DNA of 64,000 nt from Flavobacteriaceae bacterium UBA6268 (GTDB lineage Bacteria; Bacteroidota; Bacteroidia; Flavobacteriales; Flavobacteriaceae). The notes beneath the pieces are model-generated. The model ran no database searches. It had not been told where the DNA came from and worked only from the letters and a program-made list of their open reading frames with translations. The stretch lies in contig DJVA01000075.1 of NCBI GenBank assembly GCA_002440705.1, positions 19,151 through 83,150 of the forward strand, read 5' to 3'. How positions within the stretch are numbered: position 1 is the stretch's first letter; every line of letters begins with the position of its first letter. Below are positions 17,824 to 26,310 of this stretch, piece after piece. A program made the translations under genes and the position numbers.

Positions 17824-18813
17824 TTAACCCCCTTCAAACTTTGTCGATTTTATAATCGATTCCAGCTCAAATTGGAGATCCCGCTGTTCCATCGAAGGTG
17901 CATACGTAAAACCCTCAATGATGAGGTAGCGCTGATGGGCTTCATCTCGAATGGCGTAGTTCACAAAAGGCCCGGCCATGTAGGCGCCTTTTACTTCCCA
18001 AGTCCCTTTGGTTTCGTAAGCAAACTTATGGTCAATTTCTGTTGTAAAAAGGTAGGGGGCATAAGCTTCTTCGGTAACAAACAAGGCATCATCTTCTACT
18101 GGCAAATATCCAGAGCCTATAGTATCGCGCATTCTTACAATATCCCCAATGATGGTGGTATCCCTCCCAATAACGCTTAGCGGCACTTCATAAATAAGGA
18201 TGTTGGTACTTCCGCTGGATTTCAAATCTTTCCGAATCCAGTAAAAGTCGTTACACGCCGAAGCCACCCTATAGGCCGATGGGATTTTCATGCTAATACC
18301 GAATCGTTCCGTGAGCGAATCAACTTTCAAAAGCGAAATATTGGTCCTGCGCTGACGTTCTTTTATTTCATAGGCCTTAAATGTTTGTATGATGCTTTGG
18401 TGGGCGCTGTCCAAAAGTTCCAGGAGTTTCTCTTCATTTGTTCCAGTAATAAAAGCACCTATTTGAGGCTTGGCAAAAGAGTTTTTCTTTATTTTAACAG
18501 AATCTACATCGGCAAGGGTTATATGTAAAAAGGTACGGTAGGTTCTCGCAAAATCTGTATAATTCTCTGGCTGTATCTGGTTAATGGAAAAAAGAGGTTC
18601 CTGTCTTGGAAGTCCATCCGTAGGTGCTGCAAAATATTCGCGGATCCGTTCCCCAACCTGATTGTTCCAAAGGTCGTTGGAGATCACAATTTGCAGTCCA
18701 TTGATAGCTCCTACAGATTCTGGAAGGTAAACGGTATTTCTTTTTTCAGTAGAGGAATTACAGGAAAAAAACAACACACTGCAAAATAACAGCGGATAGA
18801 TAAAAATTTTCAT
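17824..18813 (-). CDS. DUF4837-like lipoprotein
   Basis: A 329-residue secreted lipoprotein: hydrophobic N-terminus ending in the lipobox LFFSC (Cys at residue 18), then a mature domain of mixed strands and helices that I recognise as the Bacteroidota DUF4837 family. No catalytic motif is evident and the function is unknown. It lies 22 bases after the MltD-like transglycosylase gene in the same direction, so a cell-envelope role is plausible. Confidence 0.75.
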   Translation of the reverse strand: MKIFIYPLLFCSVLFFSCNSSTEKRNTVYLPESVGAINGLQIVISNDLWNNQVGERIREYFAAPTDGLPRQEPLFSINQIQPENYTDFARTYRTFLHITLADVDSVKIKKNSFAKPQIGAFITGTNEEKLLELLDSAHQSIIQTFKAYEIKERQRRTNISLLKVDSLTERFGISMKIPSAYRVASACNDFYWIRKDLKSSGSTNILIYEVPLSVIGRDTTIIGDIVRMRDTIGSGYLPVEDDALFVTEEAYAPYLFTTEIDHKFAYETKGTWEVKGAYMAGPFVNYAIRDEAHQRYLIIEGFTYAPSMEQRDLQFELESIIKSTKFEGG

Positions 18814-18835
18814 GGAACCTAAAATTTAGATGGAC

Positions 18836-20413
18836 TTAGCCTTTGGAAACCTTTAGCGTCATCCCGGGTTTTAAATTACTTCCACTAATATCGTTCCACT
18901 TTTTCAAATCGTCAATAGAAATGCCCGGAAATTTTTTGGATATGCTCCACAAAGTATCTCCTTGCTTTACGGTATAGATTTTTGGATTGGTTGATTTTGC
19001 AGTTGAGGTTACCGAACTTGCAGCACTGCCCGATACCTTTCTGGGATAAATAGTAAGCCGTTGGCCTATATGCAACCGAGTACTCCTAAGCCCATTCCAT
19101 TGTTTTATTTGTGCTACGGAAACCCCATATTTTTCGGCTATTTTACCAAGGTAGTCCCCACTTTTTACACGGTATCTAATTTTATCGTTTTGCTCAACCA
19201 ATTCTGGAAGGGGTTTTTCTCGATCGTTAAATTCCTTATCCGCCAAGGCATAGATGGCTTCCTCATTGTTCAAAAATTTCCCGATGGCATCTACAGGCAA
19301 TCGAAGCACATAGTCTTCATCCTTAACAACGGGGATTATTCCCAACTTGTAGGAAGGGTTCAGAAATTCCACTTCAGCCAAATCGAGATTGGTTACTTTG
19401 GCAACCTGTTCAAGTGTAATCATTCTTTTGACCTTCAGGGTGTCGGTGGCAATGTACGGAAACTTGGGCCCGTGGCTGTTGAAACCGTGCTCCTCTGCAT
19501 ATTCAAAGATATACATCGTGGCCAAAAAAGCTGGGACATATCCTGCCGTTTCCCGTGGAAGAAAGTCCCGAATGTTCCAATAATTGGTGTGCCCTCCCGA
19601 CCTTCGAATGGCCTTGGAAACATTCCCCGGACCACTGTTATAGGCTGCGAGTGCCAGGTCCCAGTCCCCCAAGCTTTCGTGAAGGCTCTTAAGGTATTTT
19701 GCGGCTCCTTCGGTGGCCATGATGGGATCGCACCTTTCATCAACGTAACTACTCACTTCCAAACCAAACAATTTCCCTGTTTGAAACATGAATTGCCAAA
19801 GGCCTTTGGCGCCCACTCTAGATGTTGCCTTGGGATCCAATGCAGACTCTACGATGGCCAGGTATTTCATTTCCAATGGAAGTCCTTGTCGGTCCAATTC
19901 CTCTTCAAACATGGGAAAATAATAGTCACTTAGCGCCATCAGGCGAGCCATCGTTTTTCTTCGGTTTTTCAAGTAACCCTTGATAACGCTTTCCAGTGAA
20001 GGGTTGTATTCTACGTGAAAAGGTGTTCGGGCATCCAATTCCTTGAGTCGTTTTTTCAACACCTCAGTAGGAAGCTCCTCGTACTCGGTAGGTTCAAAAT
20101 TCATTTCGGTTACGGAACCATAAATCTCTTCAAACAAATCATTGTTGTACAATTGGTGGAGCCACAGCGAATCTATTTTCTTAGCCCTATATAAATCTTC
20201 CAGTTGATAAACAGTGGTATCCTTTACTGTTATTGAATACTGAACCTTCGAGAAATCCCCATCTGGTTGTGTAATCGCAACCGTATCGATTATTTGAATA
20301 TTCTTTTTTGGAAGTTCAGTACTATCACCTTTGGAAGCAATACGAGTTTGCGAAAACAGGGCTGTAGTAAATAATAATGCAATCCAATAGATCCCCTTCT
20401 TAAACATAGGCAT
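18836..20413 (-). CDS. Membrane-bound lytic transglycosylase D-like, with two LysM domains
   Basis: A 525-residue exported protein: signal peptide (residues 1-21), a linker domain, an SLT transglycosylase domain with catalytic Glu189 in KYLAIVESALDPKATS and ALAAYNSGPGNV, then two LysM peptidoglycan-binding domains, YRVKSGDYLGKIAEKYGVS and YTVKQGDTLWSISKKF, at the C-terminus. It cleaves glycan strands to 1,6-anhydro-muropeptides in the periplasm. ATG at 20407 (two codons in) is an equally good start. Unlike E. coli MltD there is no lipobox Cys. Confidence 0.9.
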   Translation of the reverse strand: MPMFKKGIYWIALLFTTALFSQTRIASKGDSTELPKKNIQIIDTVAITQPDGDFSKVQYSITVKDTTVYQLEDLYRAKKIDSLWLHQLYNNDLFEEIYGSVTEMNFEPTEYEELPTEVLKKRLKELDARTPFHVEYNPSLESVIKGYLKNRRKTMARLMALSDYYFPMFEEELDRQGLPLEMKYLAIVESALDPKATSRVGAKGLWQFMFQTGKLFGLEVSSYVDERCDPIMATEGAAKYLKSLHESLGDWDLALAAYNSGPGNVSKAIRRSGGHTNYWNIRDFLPRETAGYVPAFLATMYIFEYAEEHGFNSHGPKFPYIATDTLKVKRMITLEQVAKVTNLDLAEVEFLNPSYKLGIIPVVKDEDYVLRLPVDAIGKFLNNEEAIYALADKEFNDREKPLPELVEQNDKIRYRVKSGDYLGKIAEKYGVSVAQIKQWNGLRSTRLHIGQRLTIYPRKVSGSAASSVTSTAKSTNPKIYTVKQGDTLWSISKKFPGISIDDLKKWNDISGSNLKPGMTLKVSKG

Positions 20414-20485
20414 ATAACGAGGCAGTAGGTTAAAAATTTTCTATAAAAATACAGATTTACTCCAAATTCGTCGATTTTTAACATT

Positions 20486-21673
20486 TTATTCCAGAATGGC
20501 CGCAATGCCAGGCAGCGTTTTTCCTTCCAGCATTTCGAGCATGGCGCCCCCGCCTGTAGAGACGTAGCTCACTTTATCCCCGAAATCAAACTGCTTTACT
20601 GCGGCAACACTATCGCCGCCTCCTACCAAGGAAAACGCCCCATTTTTGGTGGCTTCGGCAATGGCTTCACAAACCGCAATGGTGCCTTTGGCAAAATTGG
20701 GCATTTCAAAAACACCCACGGGGCCATTGAACAAAATGGTCTTGGAAGCCAAAATCACTTGCGAAAAAGATTCAATGGTTTTGGGGCCTACATCCAAGCC
20801 CATCCAACCATCGGGGATTTGATTTATTTCGGTCACTTCTGTTTTAGAGTCGTTCGAAAATTTTTCAGCAATAATGCTATCGGAAGGTAAATGAACCTGC
20901 ACCTTTTTTTGCTTGGCTTTTTCAAGAATTTCGAGGGCAAGTTCTTGTTTGTCATCTTCAACAAGGGAATTCCCAATCTTCCCTCCCTGTGCTTTCACAA
21001 AAGTAAAGGCCATCCCTCCTCCAATGATAAGATGGTCAACCTTGTCCAGTATATTCTCAATGATGGTAATTTTGGAAGAAACTTTTGCCCCACCAATAAT
21101 AGCTGTAACAGGAGGTTGGCTGTCTTCCAATACCTTGTTTACATTTTCGATTTCTGAAGCCAGTAAATAACCGAAGCATTTGGTCTCGGGAAAAAATTGA
21201 GCTACCACCGTAGTTGAAGCATGGGCACGGTGCGCGGTTCCAAAGGCATCATTCACGTAAATATCGCCGCACTCGGAAAGTGCTTTCGCAAAAGCGACGT
21301 CTCCCTTCTCCTCTTCCGGATGGTAGCGTAAGTTTTCGAGAAGCACAATCTCGCCAGGGAGTAGTTGAGAAAGTTCTTTGGCGACCTCCGGCCCAACACA
21401 ATCATCAACAAATTTTACTGAAACGCCTAGTATATCGGAAGCAACCCCAACGACATGTTTCAGGGAAAACTCACTTTCCCTATCCTTTGGCCTACCCAAA
21501 TGAGACATCAAAACGCAAGATCCGCCATCTTCCAAAACCTTAATGATGGTGGGTTTTGCCGCTTCAATCCTTGTGGTGTCCGTTACCTGCATTTGCTCAT
21601 TAAGCGGTACGTTGAAATCTACCCGGATTAGTGCCTTTTTATGATTAAAATTAAACTGGTCTATCGTTTTCAT
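20486..21673 (-). CDS. pgk: Phosphoglycerate kinase
   Basis: A 395-residue enzyme of normal length. It starts [20 protein letters not shown] with the RVDFNVP signature, contains SHLGRPK, the hinge region [11 protein letters not shown], and the nucleotide site NGPVGVFE and GGGDSVAAV. It makes ATP from 1,3-bisphosphoglycerate in glycolysis. The frame extends 58 codons upstream across the promoter region and into the divergent gene; the ATG at 21673 is clearly correct. Confidence 0.97.
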   Translation of the reverse strand: MKTIDQFNFNHKKALIRVDFNVPLNEQMQVTDTTRIEAAKPTIIKVLEDGGSCVLMSHLGRPKDRESEFSLKHVVGVASDILGVSVKFVDDCVGPEVAKELSQLLPGEIVLLENLRYHPEEEKGDVAFAKALSECGDIYVNDAFGTAHRAHASTTVVAQFFPETKCFGYLLASEIENVNKVLEDSQPPVTAIIGGAKVSSKITIIENILDKVDHLIIGGGMAFTFVKAQGGKIGNSLVEDDKQELALEILEKAKQKKVQVHLPSDSIIAEKFSNDSKTEVTEINQIPDGWMGLDVGPKTIESFSQVILASKTILFNGPVGVFEMPNFAKGTIAVCEAIAEATKNGAFSLVGGGDSVAAVKQFDFGDKVSYVSTGGGAMLEMLEGKTLPGIAAILE

Positions 21674-21692
21674 TATTGGGATTTTAGTTAGA

Positions 21693-21700
21693 CAAATATA
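21693..21700 (-). promoter_or_regulatory. pgk -7 promoter element
   Basis: Minus-strand TATATTTG, ending 19 bases before the pgk start, the same distance as for tatA and gltX. A TTG at 21725-21727 lies 24 bases upstream, slightly beyond the usual spacing. Confidence 0.55.
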
Positions 21701-21734
21701 AATTTTTATAGCATGTTTGCTGAACAAAAAAATG

Positions 21735-21742
21735 TAGATTTG
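21735..21742 (+). promoter_or_regulatory. Possible leaderless promoter for the delta' gene
   Basis: TAGATTTG matches TAnnTTTG but ends only three bases before the ATG at 21746. A TTG at 21717-21719 is 15 bases upstream, short of the usual spacing. If used, transcription would begin at or inside the start codon. Confidence 0.35.
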
Positions 21743-21745
21743 CTT

Positions 21746-22900
21746 ATGGAGTTCTCCGAAATCATTGGCCTCGATCACATTAAAAGTCATTTGCAAACCA
21801 CCGTAAAAACCGGTCGTGTAGCTCACGCCCAACTTTTTGTGGGGCAAAGTGGTTGTGGGCTCTTACCGCTTGCCATTGCGTATGCAAAGGAATTGCTTTG
21901 CAGCAATCATAAAGCTCAAAGTGGTGCCTACACACAATGTGCCGCTAAGGTAGCTCATTTAAGTCACCCCGATTTGCATTTTGTCTACCCAATCAATAGC
22001 AACGAAACCATTAAAAAGAATCCCGTATCTGATTCATTTTCAGATGAATGGAGAAAATTTGTTTTAAAAAATCCCTATGGATCGCTTTTTCAGTGGTATC
22101 AGCAATTGGGCATCGAAAACAAACAAGGAGTCATCAATGTAAAGGAAGCAGAAGAAATTTCAAAAAAGCTTTCCCTAAAAGCCTACGAAGGCGGTTACAA
22201 AATAATGATTATCTGGATGGCTGAAAAGATGAATACTGAATGCACCAATAAAATCTTGAAGTTGGTCGAGGAGCCGCCACAAAATACCGTGCTTTTGCTT
22301 TTAACGGAAAACGAAGGGCAACTCCTCAATACCATACACTCGAGATGCCAAATTTTACACATTCCATTACTTTCGGAACAGGCCATTGTTACTTCCTTAA
22401 AAAATAAAACATCACTTCCGGAAAACGAATTGAAAAAAATTGGCCGGCAGGCCAGGGGTGATTTCAACAGGGCGCTTCAGTTACTCGAACAAGGAGGAGA
22501 TGAAGGCGTTTTTGAAAGTTGGTTTGTACAATGGGTTCGCGCGGCCTTTAAAGCTAAAGGCAATAAAAAAGCCATTCAGGAACTCTTGCAGTGGAGCGAC
22601 ATGATGGCAGGAAGTGGCAGGGAAGTGCAAAAAAATTTCCTTTCTTATTGCATCGAATTGTTTCGGCAGGCTTTACTGAAAAACTATCGAACAGAAGGGC
22701 TAATCGATTTGGAAACAAAGGATCCTAAATTTTCAATCGAGAAGTTTGCACCCTTTGTACACCAAAACAACATTTTTGAAATTCTATCAGCTCTGGAAAA
22801 TGCCATCTTCCATATTGAACGCAATGGAAATGCCAAGATCATTTTTACCGACCTCTCCATCCAACTTACCCGCTTCATTCATGAAAAAGAGTTGGCATAA
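21746..22900 (+). CDS. holB: DNA polymerase III delta'-like subunit
   Basis: A 384-residue AAA+ clamp-loader protein. It starts [20 protein letters not shown], has the domain I fold with a degenerate Walker A ([11 protein letters not shown], no Lys), [20 protein letters not shown] and [17 protein letters not shown], and the SRC motif in [10 protein letters not shown] lost P-loop Lys is normal for delta', which does not hydrolyse ATP. The zinc-binding cysteines of the E. coli protein are only partly kept. An ATG 33 bases upstream (21713) is in frame but gives an atypical N-terminus. Confidence 0.88.
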   Translation: MEFSEIIGLDHIKSHLQTTVKTGRVAHAQLFVGQSGCGLLPLAIAYAKELLCSNHKAQSGAYTQCAAKVAHLSHPDLHFVYPINSNETIKKNPVSDSFSDEWRKFVLKNPYGSLFQWYQQLGIENKQGVINVKEAEEISKKLSLKAYEGGYKIMIIWMAEKMNTECTNKILKLVEEPPQNTVLLLLTENEGQLLNTIHSRCQILHIPLLSEQAIVTSLKNKTSLPENELKKIGRQARGDFNRALQLLEQGGDEGVFESWFVQWVRAAFKAKGNKKAIQELLQWSDMMAGSGREVQKNFLSYCIELFRQALLKNYRTEGLIDLETKDPKFSIEKFAPFVHQNNIFEILSALENAIFHIERNGNAKIIFTDLSIQLTRFIHEKELA

Positions 22901-23043
22901 GCGCAATCTATTACAGCATTTTTAATGATAAGCAATGTTGATGCGCATTAAAGTCAAATAAGGCGATTTGTGCGTCTTTTTGATTTTGGGCGTCTTATTC
23001 CACAGAAAGTAAAACAAAAAGGGCGTATGGGCCTTAAATGGGC

Positions 23044-23916
23044 CTAAACCTTTTTGAATAGGTACGTATGGGAAGAATATTCTTTTGATCGCATTCCCGA
23101 AAGGTTGGAAAGCAATCCTATCCATAAAGCTTTGAGTGAAAATGTACGTCCTGTTTTGTACTTCTCTGAAAGCAGGCTTACATAAAAAGAATCGAAAAGC
23201 ATGGGTCGCACCGCTATTAGTTTCATCTCCCTTCGAAACAAACGCACGATTCCTTTTTTTGAAAAATGCCACAAATGCCTGGGAACATCGTAAGCCGCCC
23301 AAAACTGGCTGTAGTGTTTTGCATCATATGAGTTGAAGTTTGGGGCCGCAATGATTAAAACACCATTCCTTTTCAAATGATTACTTATTTTAAGAAGGGC
23401 CTCATCCAAATCTGGCAGATGTTCGATTACATGCCAAAGCGTAATTACATCAAATTGCTTTTCGGGAAGATGTTCCCACGAAGAAAGAAGGGGAATCCCC
23501 TTTTTTTGAGAAATGTCCCTGGCCAGTTCATTTATTTCTATTCCGGCAATCTCCCAGCCCTTGGATTGAGCTCTTTTCAAAAATTCTCCAGTGCCTGCTC
23601 CAACATCCAATACGGAACCGTATCCACCATTGAATTTATGGATAAGCCTTACCTTCTTCCCAAGACTATAGGACTTAACCCATTGGTAAAGTTTGTCAAA
23701 AAGTCCCTTTTTGGAATCGGTATGCGAAATGTATGATTCGCTTTGATAATACAAAGGAAGTGCTTCAGCGGCAGGCTTAGGACTGGTTAGCAAAATGTCC
23801 TTTTCTGCGTTCCAATGAAGTTCAAATGTTTTTCCAGAAACCAAAAAATCCTTGGTTTTTAAAAAAAGAGTCTCCGATTGCTTATTTAAATCTGAATGGT
23901 GTTCCACGTGAAACAA
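23044..23916 (-). CDS. Class I SAM-dependent methyltransferase
   Basis: A protein of about 290 residues with the SAM-binding motif VLDVGAGTGEFLKRA, an acidic second strand (IAGIEIN), and the methyltransferase segment ITLWHVIEHLPDLDEALLKI. It resembles the Methyltransf_23 group often acting on lipids or sugars; the substrate is unknown. The reading frame begins at TTG (23916), since no suitable ATG exists; GTG at 23907 is an alternative. The TTG and the next five codons (Phe-His-Val-Glu-His) are formed by a parS-like site. It follows mnmG by six bases, so it is probably co-transcribed. Confidence 0.8.
   Translation of the reverse strand: MFHVEHHSDLNKQSETLFLKTKDFLVSGKTFELHWNAEKDILLTSPKPAAEALPLYYQSESYISHTDSKKGLFDKLYQWVKSYSLGKKVRLIHKFNGGYGSVLDVGAGTGEFLKRAQSKGWEIAGIEINELARDISQKKGIPLLSSWEHLPEKQFDVITLWHVIEHLPDLDEALLKISNHLKRNGVLIIAAPNFNSYDAKHYSQFWAAYDVPRHLWHFSKKGIVRLFRREMKLIAVRPMLFDSFYVSLLSEKYKTGRTFSLKALWIGLLSNLSGMRSKEYSSHTYLFKKV
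23900..23915. promoter_or_regulatory. parS-like ParB binding site, exact consensus
   Basis: TGTTCCACGTGAAACA matches the chromosomal parS consensus TGTTNCACGTGAAACA at all 16 positions. ParB loads on such sites and spreads along the DNA to organise and segregate the origin region. It overlaps the start of the methyltransferase gene just downstream of mnmG. A perfect 16-base match by chance in 64 kb is very unlikely. Confidence 0.88.
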
Positions 23917-23922
23917 TACTAT

Positions 23923-25794
23923 TTATCTTCCCATGTAAACAAGCAAAACCGAGATATCGTTGGGGGACACCCCGCTAATCCTTGAAGCTTGAGAAACGGT
24001 TTTAGGCTTAATTTTGCTTAATTTTTCAACAGCTTCAAAAGAAAGTGATTTCAACCGCGTGTAATCAAAATTGTCGGGTATTTTAATGCCTTCCAAACGA
24101 TTCAGCTTATCCGCATTGGCTTTTTCCTTTTCAATGTATCCAGCGTATTTAACCTGAATTTCTGTTTGTTCCAAAGATTCATGATCCAGTTCATGCAAAT
24201 TTACGTATTGCTCTACTTCCTTAATTTGGCACATATCGGCCATAGTGATGTTGGGTCTTGAAAAAAACTTGAACAACTTATCCCCTTGCTTAACCAAAGC
24301 CGATTGCTTGGATTCGAGTATGGGATTGATGATTTCCGGGGTTACGCTAGAGTCCTTAAAAAATTGAATAAACCCATCACTCTTGGAATACTTGCGCTCC
24401 ATTGCCTTCATCCGCTTTTCAGAGGCCAATCCAATTTCAAAGGATTTTGGTGTAAGTCGAAAATCAGCATTGTCCTGGCGCAGTAAGGTTCGATACTCTG
24501 CTCTTGAAGTGAACATTCGGTAGGGCTCTTTGGTTCCTTTCGTAATGAGGTCATCGATCAAAACTCCTATATATGCTTCGTCCCGTTTTAAAATGAATGG
24601 GGCTTTCCCGTGAACCTTCAGATGGGCGTTGATGCCAGCAATCATTCCCTGCGAGGCTGCTTCCTCGTAACCGGTCGTTCCATTGATTTGCCCAGCAAAA
24701 TACAATCCCGAAACCAATTTAGTCTCAAGGGTATGCTCCAACTGTGTTGGGGGAAAGTAATCGTATTCTATAGCATATCCTGGTCGAAAAAACTTGACGT
24801 TTTCAAAACCATCACAAGCCTTGAGTGCTTTGTATTGGATGTCTTCAGGAAGCGAAGTGGAAAAACCATTGATGTAGTATTCCACGGTATTCCAGCCTTC
24901 CGGCTCTACAAATAATTGATGGCGCTCCTTATCAGCAAAACGATTGATTTTATCTTCTATGGAAGGGCAATACCTTGGGCCAAGACTTTTAATGGACCCA
25001 TTAAACATGGGAGACCGATCAAAACCTTCGCGTAGCAGGTCGTGCACCAAGGGACTCGTATGGCTCATGTGGCAAGGCTTTTGCTCTAGAAGAGGTGCCG
25101 TTTCGTCACTAAATGAAAATTTTTGGGGTTCATCATCGCCGGGCTGAATACTCATTTTACTAAAATCAAGCGATCTACCATCAACCCTAGGAGGTGTGCC
25201 TGTCTTCATCCTTCCAGCTTCAAACCCTAAAGTAACAAGAACTTCCGTAATACCAGTAGCAGCTTTCTCCCCAGCCCTTCCACCTCCAAATTGTTTTTCA
25301 CCAATATGAATAAGGCCATTCAAAAAGGTTCCGTTGGTTAAAACTACCGATTTACCCTTGATGGATAATCCCAATGAAGTTTTAACGCCAACCACACGAT
25401 CATTTTCAACTAATAAACCCACGACCATTTCCTGATAAAAATCAAGATTGGGCGTTTGTTCCAAGAGCAGGCGCCATGTTTCAGCAAAGCGCATACGATC
25501 ACTTTGAACCCTAGGGCTCCACATGGCTGGCCCCTTGGATTTATTCAACATTTTAAACTGTATGGCGCTTTTATCTGAAACAATGCCGCTATACCCCCCC
25601 ATAGCATCAATTTCCCTAACAATTTGCCCTTTAGCAATACCCCCCATAGCAGGATTACAGGACATCTGGGCAATATGCTGGAGATTCATTGTGACCAACA
25701 ACGTCCTAGAGCCAAGATTAGCAGCGGCAGCGGCAGCTTCTGAGCCAGCATGACCAGCCCCCACAACAATCACATCGTATTCGTTTGCAAACAT
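23923..25794 (-). CDS. mnmG: tRNA uridine 5-carboxymethylaminomethyl synthase MnmG
   Basis: A 623-residue FAD protein with the N-terminal dinucleotide-binding site [20 protein letters not shown], the family signatures [11 protein letters not shown] and [21 protein letters not shown], and a C-terminal helical domain that contacts MnmE. With MnmE it installs cmnm5 groups on wobble uridines of tRNAs. It is of full length. In many bacteria the gene (formerly gidA) lies close to oriC; the two flanking parS-like sites fit that. It has its own promoter. Confidence 0.97.
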   Translation of the reverse strand: MFANEYDVIVVGAGHAGSEAAAAAANLGSRTLLVTMNLQHIAQMSCNPAMGGIAKGQIVREIDAMGGYSGIVSDKSAIQFKMLNKSKGPAMWSPRVQSDRMRFAETWRLLLEQTPNLDFYQEMVVGLLVENDRVVGVKTSLGLSIKGKSVVLTNGTFLNGLIHIGEKQFGGGRAGEKAATGITEVLVTLGFEAGRMKTGTPPRVDGRSLDFSKMSIQPGDDEPQKFSFSDETAPLLEQKPCHMSHTSPLVHDLLREGFDRSPMFNGSIKSLGPRYCPSIEDKINRFADKERHQLFVEPEGWNTVEYYINGFSTSLPEDIQYKALKACDGFENVKFFRPGYAIEYDYFPPTQLEHTLETKLVSGLYFAGQINGTTGYEEAASQGMIAGINAHLKVHGKAPFILKRDEAYIGVLIDDLITKGTKEPYRMFTSRAEYRTLLRQDNADFRLTPKSFEIGLASEKRMKAMERKYSKSDGFIQFFKDSSVTPEIINPILESKQSALVKQGDKLFKFFSRPNITMADMCQIKEVEQYVNLHELDHESLEQTEIQVKYAGYIEKEKANADKLNRLEGIKIPDNFDYTRLKSLSFEAVEKLSKIKPKTVSQASRISGVSPNDISVLLVYMGR

Positions 25795-25801
25795 TTTTTA
25801 A

Positions 25802-25817
25802 TGTTTCACGTGGAACG
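25802..25817. promoter_or_regulatory. parS-like ParB binding site, 15 of 16
   Basis: Read on the minus strand this is CGTTCCACGTGAAACA, differing from the parS consensus only in the first base. It lies in the 5' leader of mnmG, between the predicted transcription start and the start codon, about 1.9 kb from the perfect site. Confidence 0.82.
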
Positions 25818-25833
25818 TATTTTACAAAAATCG

Positions 25834-25862
25834 CAAATATAGTCTAAATGTCTAATATTCAA
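25834..25862 (-). promoter_or_regulatory. mnmG promoter
   Basis: Minus-strand TTG (25860-25862), an 18-base spacer, then TATATTTG (25834-25841). This is a complete match to the Bacteroidota consensus. The leader would be about 33 bases and contains the second parS-like site. Confidence 0.7.
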
Positions 25863-25887
25863 TGTTTTAAATTATGATATTTTAAAA

Positions 25888-26310
25888 TCAGGCGAATAAA
25901 AAGGAAATTCGTGCTAGGTTTTGGTCTTCCTTAACACGCATTGTTGAAATTTGTTCAGCAGATTTATCTTGATAGCCACACAAATGAAGCAGACCGTGGA
26001 CCATTACCCTACAAACTTCTTCCATAAAAGATGCCTTAAAATTTAACGCGTTCTCTGCAACCCTATCGATTGATATATAAATTTCACCGTTTAATTGGTT
26101 TCCTAAAGAATAATCAAAGGTAATGACATCCGTAAAGGTGTCGTGATTAAGAAATTCGAGATTAATTTGATGTAAAAAAGCATCATCACAAAAAACAAAA
26201 TCCAAGTCCCCGATAGTACAACCCTCTTCGTTCGCGGCATCCGCCAACCAAGTTGAAATTGCATTGGCATGGTCCAATTGAAAAGAGGTTTCGGAAAAAA
26301 ACTCAATCAT
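25888..26310 (-). CDS. ybeY: Endoribonuclease YbeY (rRNA maturation factor)
   Basis: A 140-residue protein of the UPF0054 family. The metal site reads VMVHGLLHLCGYQDKS where E. coli has HGxLHLxGYDH: the first two His are kept but the third ligand position is Asp, as I believe is usual in this phylum. It also has LNHDTFTDVITFDYS, matching the conserved TDVLSF segment. It takes part in 16S rRNA 3' processing and ribosome quality control. It overlaps the DUF4175 gene by eight bases. Confidence 0.9.
   Translation of the reverse strand: MIEFFSETSFQLDHANAISTWLADAANEEGCTIGDLDFVFCDDAFLHQINLEFLNHDTFTDVITFDYSLGNQLNGEIYISIDRVAENALNFKASFMEEVCRVMVHGLLHLCGYQDKSAEQISTMRVKEDQNLARISFLFA

Noticed and set aside
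19061..19933. A 290-codon open frame on the plus strand opposite the transglycosylase gene
   Set aside because: It is antisense to a well-supported gene with catalytic motifs and encodes no recognisable domain; its length follows from the codon bias of the real gene.
20486..21847. A longer phosphoglycerate kinase beginning at 21847
   Set aside because: The extra 58 residues cover the promoter and part of the divergent delta' gene and do not resemble the family; the ATG at 21673 gives the standard protein.
22985..23015. TTATTCCACA near 23000 as a DnaA box
   Set aside because: It has one extra base relative to TTATNCACA and is single.
22901..23043. The direct repeat TGGGCCTTAAATGGGCCTAAA as a mobile-element footprint or terminator
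   Set aside because: The repeat is short, not inverted, has no T-run and no transposase nearby.
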